Both the position numbers and the translations under genes were made by a program. Positions 61,601 to 64,000 of a DNA stretch of 64,000 nt are shown here, piece after piece; the stretch's first letter is position 1, and the number at the start of each line of letters is the position of its first letter. Under the pieces are notes generated by a model, which ran no database searches, was not told the origin of the DNA, and saw nothing but the letters and a program-made list of their open reading frames with translations. This stretch comes from Acanthaster planci. Its lineage: Eukaryota > Echinodermata > Asteroidea > Valvatida > Acanthasteridae. Location: positions 990,948 to 1,054,947 of the forward strand of contig NW_019091392.1 in NCBI RefSeq assembly GCF_001949145.1. The letters run 5' to 3'.

Positions 61601-64000
61601 CTCTCTTTCTACATGGTGTAACTTGCAAGTGATTTTGCTATTTCAATCCCAATTTCATCATTAACATTAACGGATTAGTATTGAAAAAATTCATGGTTGT
61701 AGTTTTAGTTAAAGAAATAATAATTGTGGAAAGGACGGCGGTAATTGGGAGATAATAATTTAAAGGAAGGCTCTTTGTTTGTGGGGTCTTAATTATGTTT
61801 TAGATAAAGTGATTTCTGAGAAAACGGCAAGCAACTACTTCATGAATGGTTCAGAAACACACCAGTTTCATGGTTAGGACTCTTGGAGTTCTTGTTGTAC
61901 CAAAGCTAGGGGTCTGCTTGTTTTTCAATTTGAAACCTGTCCTGCACTGTGGCGTAAACTGGGGTGACATTTCTGAGGGACCACCCGTGGGGCAAACATT
62001 TCAATGTTCTAAATGTACCTGGTGAGCATGGACTTGGGCGGGGGGGGTTGGAGTTGTTGGTCCTACGGAATTGGAGGGTTTATCTCCAGTGGCCAAAATG
62101 TTTAGCAGTCTAGGTAATCTTTCCCACTGGAAGTAGAAGAAGTGCATGGTGGCTTCTGAGCTGGACTTTTTTTTTTGAGACTGGGTCCTAAAGAACGGGC
62201 GGCGTGTTTTTCAAACCGAGCTCGCAACGAAGCGGATCCCATCAGTACTGGCAACTGTACAGTATAGCCAAACAGCATGAAGTAATTCCTTTTAATCCAC
62301 TCAACATTTCCATTAGGCGTTTGGAATACTGGTTTCACAATTACCTTTTGCATCATTTGGTGGGAGGTCGCGTTTAATATTTAAATAGAGAGAATACCGG
62401 AATGCAGGTTTCTTTGTGTTGGAGTGCTGTGTGTGGTGTGATCCACCTTCATCTCAAAGCCTTTCTTCCTTTCACAAAAATGCAACAACGATTGGTGCAA
62501 GCATAAGAAAGCGTACATGTAAATACATGTAAAGTGTAGTTGTTATAATATATGCCTATCGCACGGAGTGACGGTGACGGACACTGAAATGGTTCGACAG
62601 TGTTTTGAACCTATCTCATTAATCTGAAAAATCCTTTCTTGCATGGCAACTGTCAATAATTTTGTGCATGAGTACACGTCTGCGATGTAGAGTGTGCAAA
62701 TATTGTCACTTTGTATTAGTCTTTGTAGTTGCAAGTTAATTTGTTGGAACCATGATACATTTTCTACGGCATCCTTGCAAGCGTTTATCGTGCCGGCATG
62801 ATGCATTAAGTAGGGTAGTTTATTTTGAGAGGTGCGGTTCGAACGTTAAAGACTGTGGACTTTTCCCTGCAACATTGTTTGGCATTAATTTTGACTGCAT
62901 TAACATTCGTATAGACGTATGAGGTAAGCGGAATAGTAATTATTGTGCACTTCGTGCAGCTTTAAAATTGGAGTTACATGGAGTTGCTTTGGTAACGTGT
63001 CAAGTTTGGTGTGAACTTGGACGAGAAATAAACCGCCACATGTGTACATGATGAGTTTTTAAAGGTAAAATGCACCAATTGGTTGTATGCTGCAATTTCC
63101 AAAGAGTCCATCGACTTGCTTCATGTTTTGTGTTCACTGCCATGAAAAAATCAAGAAAAGCACATTGCGCTGACGGTCAATTTGTCTTGTGCAATATCCA
63201 TGGACTACAGGGCGTTCCCTTCCGAGTGTGCAAACAACGCACATGCTGGGCTAGTTAGTATACCAGTATATGTAGTTTATAAATTTACCTTGAGTGTAAC
63301 GCGCTTCTTTCAACAATAAAACACCGTGGATTGGTCGAAAAAACTTCGTGGACCAGCTCTGTCACTGCAGTCGAGGTAGCAGGCATGCGTGCGCGACCGC
63401 GCGACCATACTTTCTCGTCGGTTTACACGTCGTCAATGCAAGTCCAGATACACTCAGGTGACAGATGTGGGACCAAAAAACCAATAATTATGAGCACGGG
63501 GGAAACTGTGGCTGAAAAACAGGGGTTTGTTGCCTGGAAATCGTAGGTTTTTTTGGACCAAAGTTAGGGTTTTCGCAGCATAGCTCAGAAGCGCTGCCAT
63601 GTTGGCCTTTCGCTGTGCAGCTCGGGTAGGGTAACCATGTGGGCAAAGCGCTGCATGGCCAGCAGTGTAGACGATTCAGTTGGGGCCTATCCCACTTTTT
63701 CTACGTCTTTTTGGCATTAAGCTTTGAATGCTTGCTTGAACTGGGCGCGGCTGAGCGGTTTTGCCCACGACAAGTGGTGAAAGTCTGTCGAGTTGTAAAC
63801 GTGCCGAATCAGTGAAAGCGCTCTATACGTGGGCCTCGGATCAATAAGTTACAAACCCGACGGCATATAGGAGTACTTTTCTCCAATATCTTGGTTAATG
63901 TCACGATCTGCTGGGTGCCTCGAACAAAGTGAAAGCATCTCACTAATCATTAATTCCACCCACCCTTCATCACAGATGATACCTGCAGTTGCAAGCTCTC
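55640..64000. other. No gene recognised to end of window
   Basis: AT-rich sequence with a short (CT)n microsatellite (about 57530-57549) and a G8 run at 62040-62047. A region near 61323-61587 is open in two overlapping + frames and is discussed as a finding. Nothing identifiable as slc25a21, mipol1 or another named gene could be supported. Confidence 0.45.

Noticed and set aside
1-64000. CRISPR arrays, rRNA, tRNA, bacterial operon signals
   Set aside because: None visible: no spaced repeat array, no tRNA A/B-box pairs in a cloverleaf context, and the genome is animal.

Overview
This is a eukaryotic (animal) genomic window, about 64 kb, AT-rich and gene-poor, with large introns, microsatellites, minisatellites, small inverted-repeat transposons and two assembly gaps (runs of N). 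The only gene I can identify firmly is a Pax1/9-class paired-box transcription factor on the + strand. Its first recognised coding exon (4452-5109) holds the whole paired domain and the octapeptide. The downstream exons (38548-38735 and 40714-40990, with a probable short terminal exon at 41798-41853) carry the transactivation tail and join with matching splice phases. The joined model is 1179 nt, or 392 residues, and lacks a homeodomain, as expected for this Pax group. A single Pax1/9 gene, rather than separate Pax1 and Pax9, together with the sequence features points to an invertebrate deuterostome (echinoderm, hemichordate or cephalochordate). I cannot name the species.

Layout: 1-4451 is the 5' flank, including probable promoter/5' UTR sequence next to the start codon. 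4452-5109 is exon 1. 5110-38547 is a very large (33.4 kb) first recognised intron. It contains a 680-bp pyrimidine-rich heptamer satellite (24321-25000), a double CRE plus E-box cluster (19757-19795), GC/CpG-rich islands (about 27.6-28.4, 29.2-29.5 and 31.6-31.8 kb), one copy of a dispersed repeat (about 30.66-31.17 kb), an N gap (33242-33474) and a 151-bp TIR element (35235-35385). 38548-41853 holds the remaining Pax1/9 exons.

41854-54100 is 3' flank and intergenic sequence rich in small repeats: a 238-bp TIR element with a TA duplication, a second copy of the dispersed repeat, a 4x30-bp minisatellite, and a 25-bp minisatellite running into a 724-bp N gap. A recurrent AGAGGGCGC word also occurs here; it could be CTCF-like or a repeat terminus. 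Around 54.1-54.6 kb a perfect palindromic RFX X-box lies upstream of two good splice donors, so this may be the promoter and first exon of a second, possibly ciliary, + strand gene whose coding exons I could not identify. The rest, to 64000, holds a TAACACC-rich TIR element (55406-55638) and otherwise unassigned sequence.

In other deuterostomes Pax1/9 belongs to the conserved pharyngeal gene cluster (nkx2.1, nkx2.2, pax1/9, slc25a21, mipol1, foxA). I looked for slc25a21 carrier signatures and NK2 or forkhead domains on both strands and did not see them, so the cluster context is expected from family knowledge but not demonstrated here. Nearly all other long open frames appear to be chance or repeat-derived.
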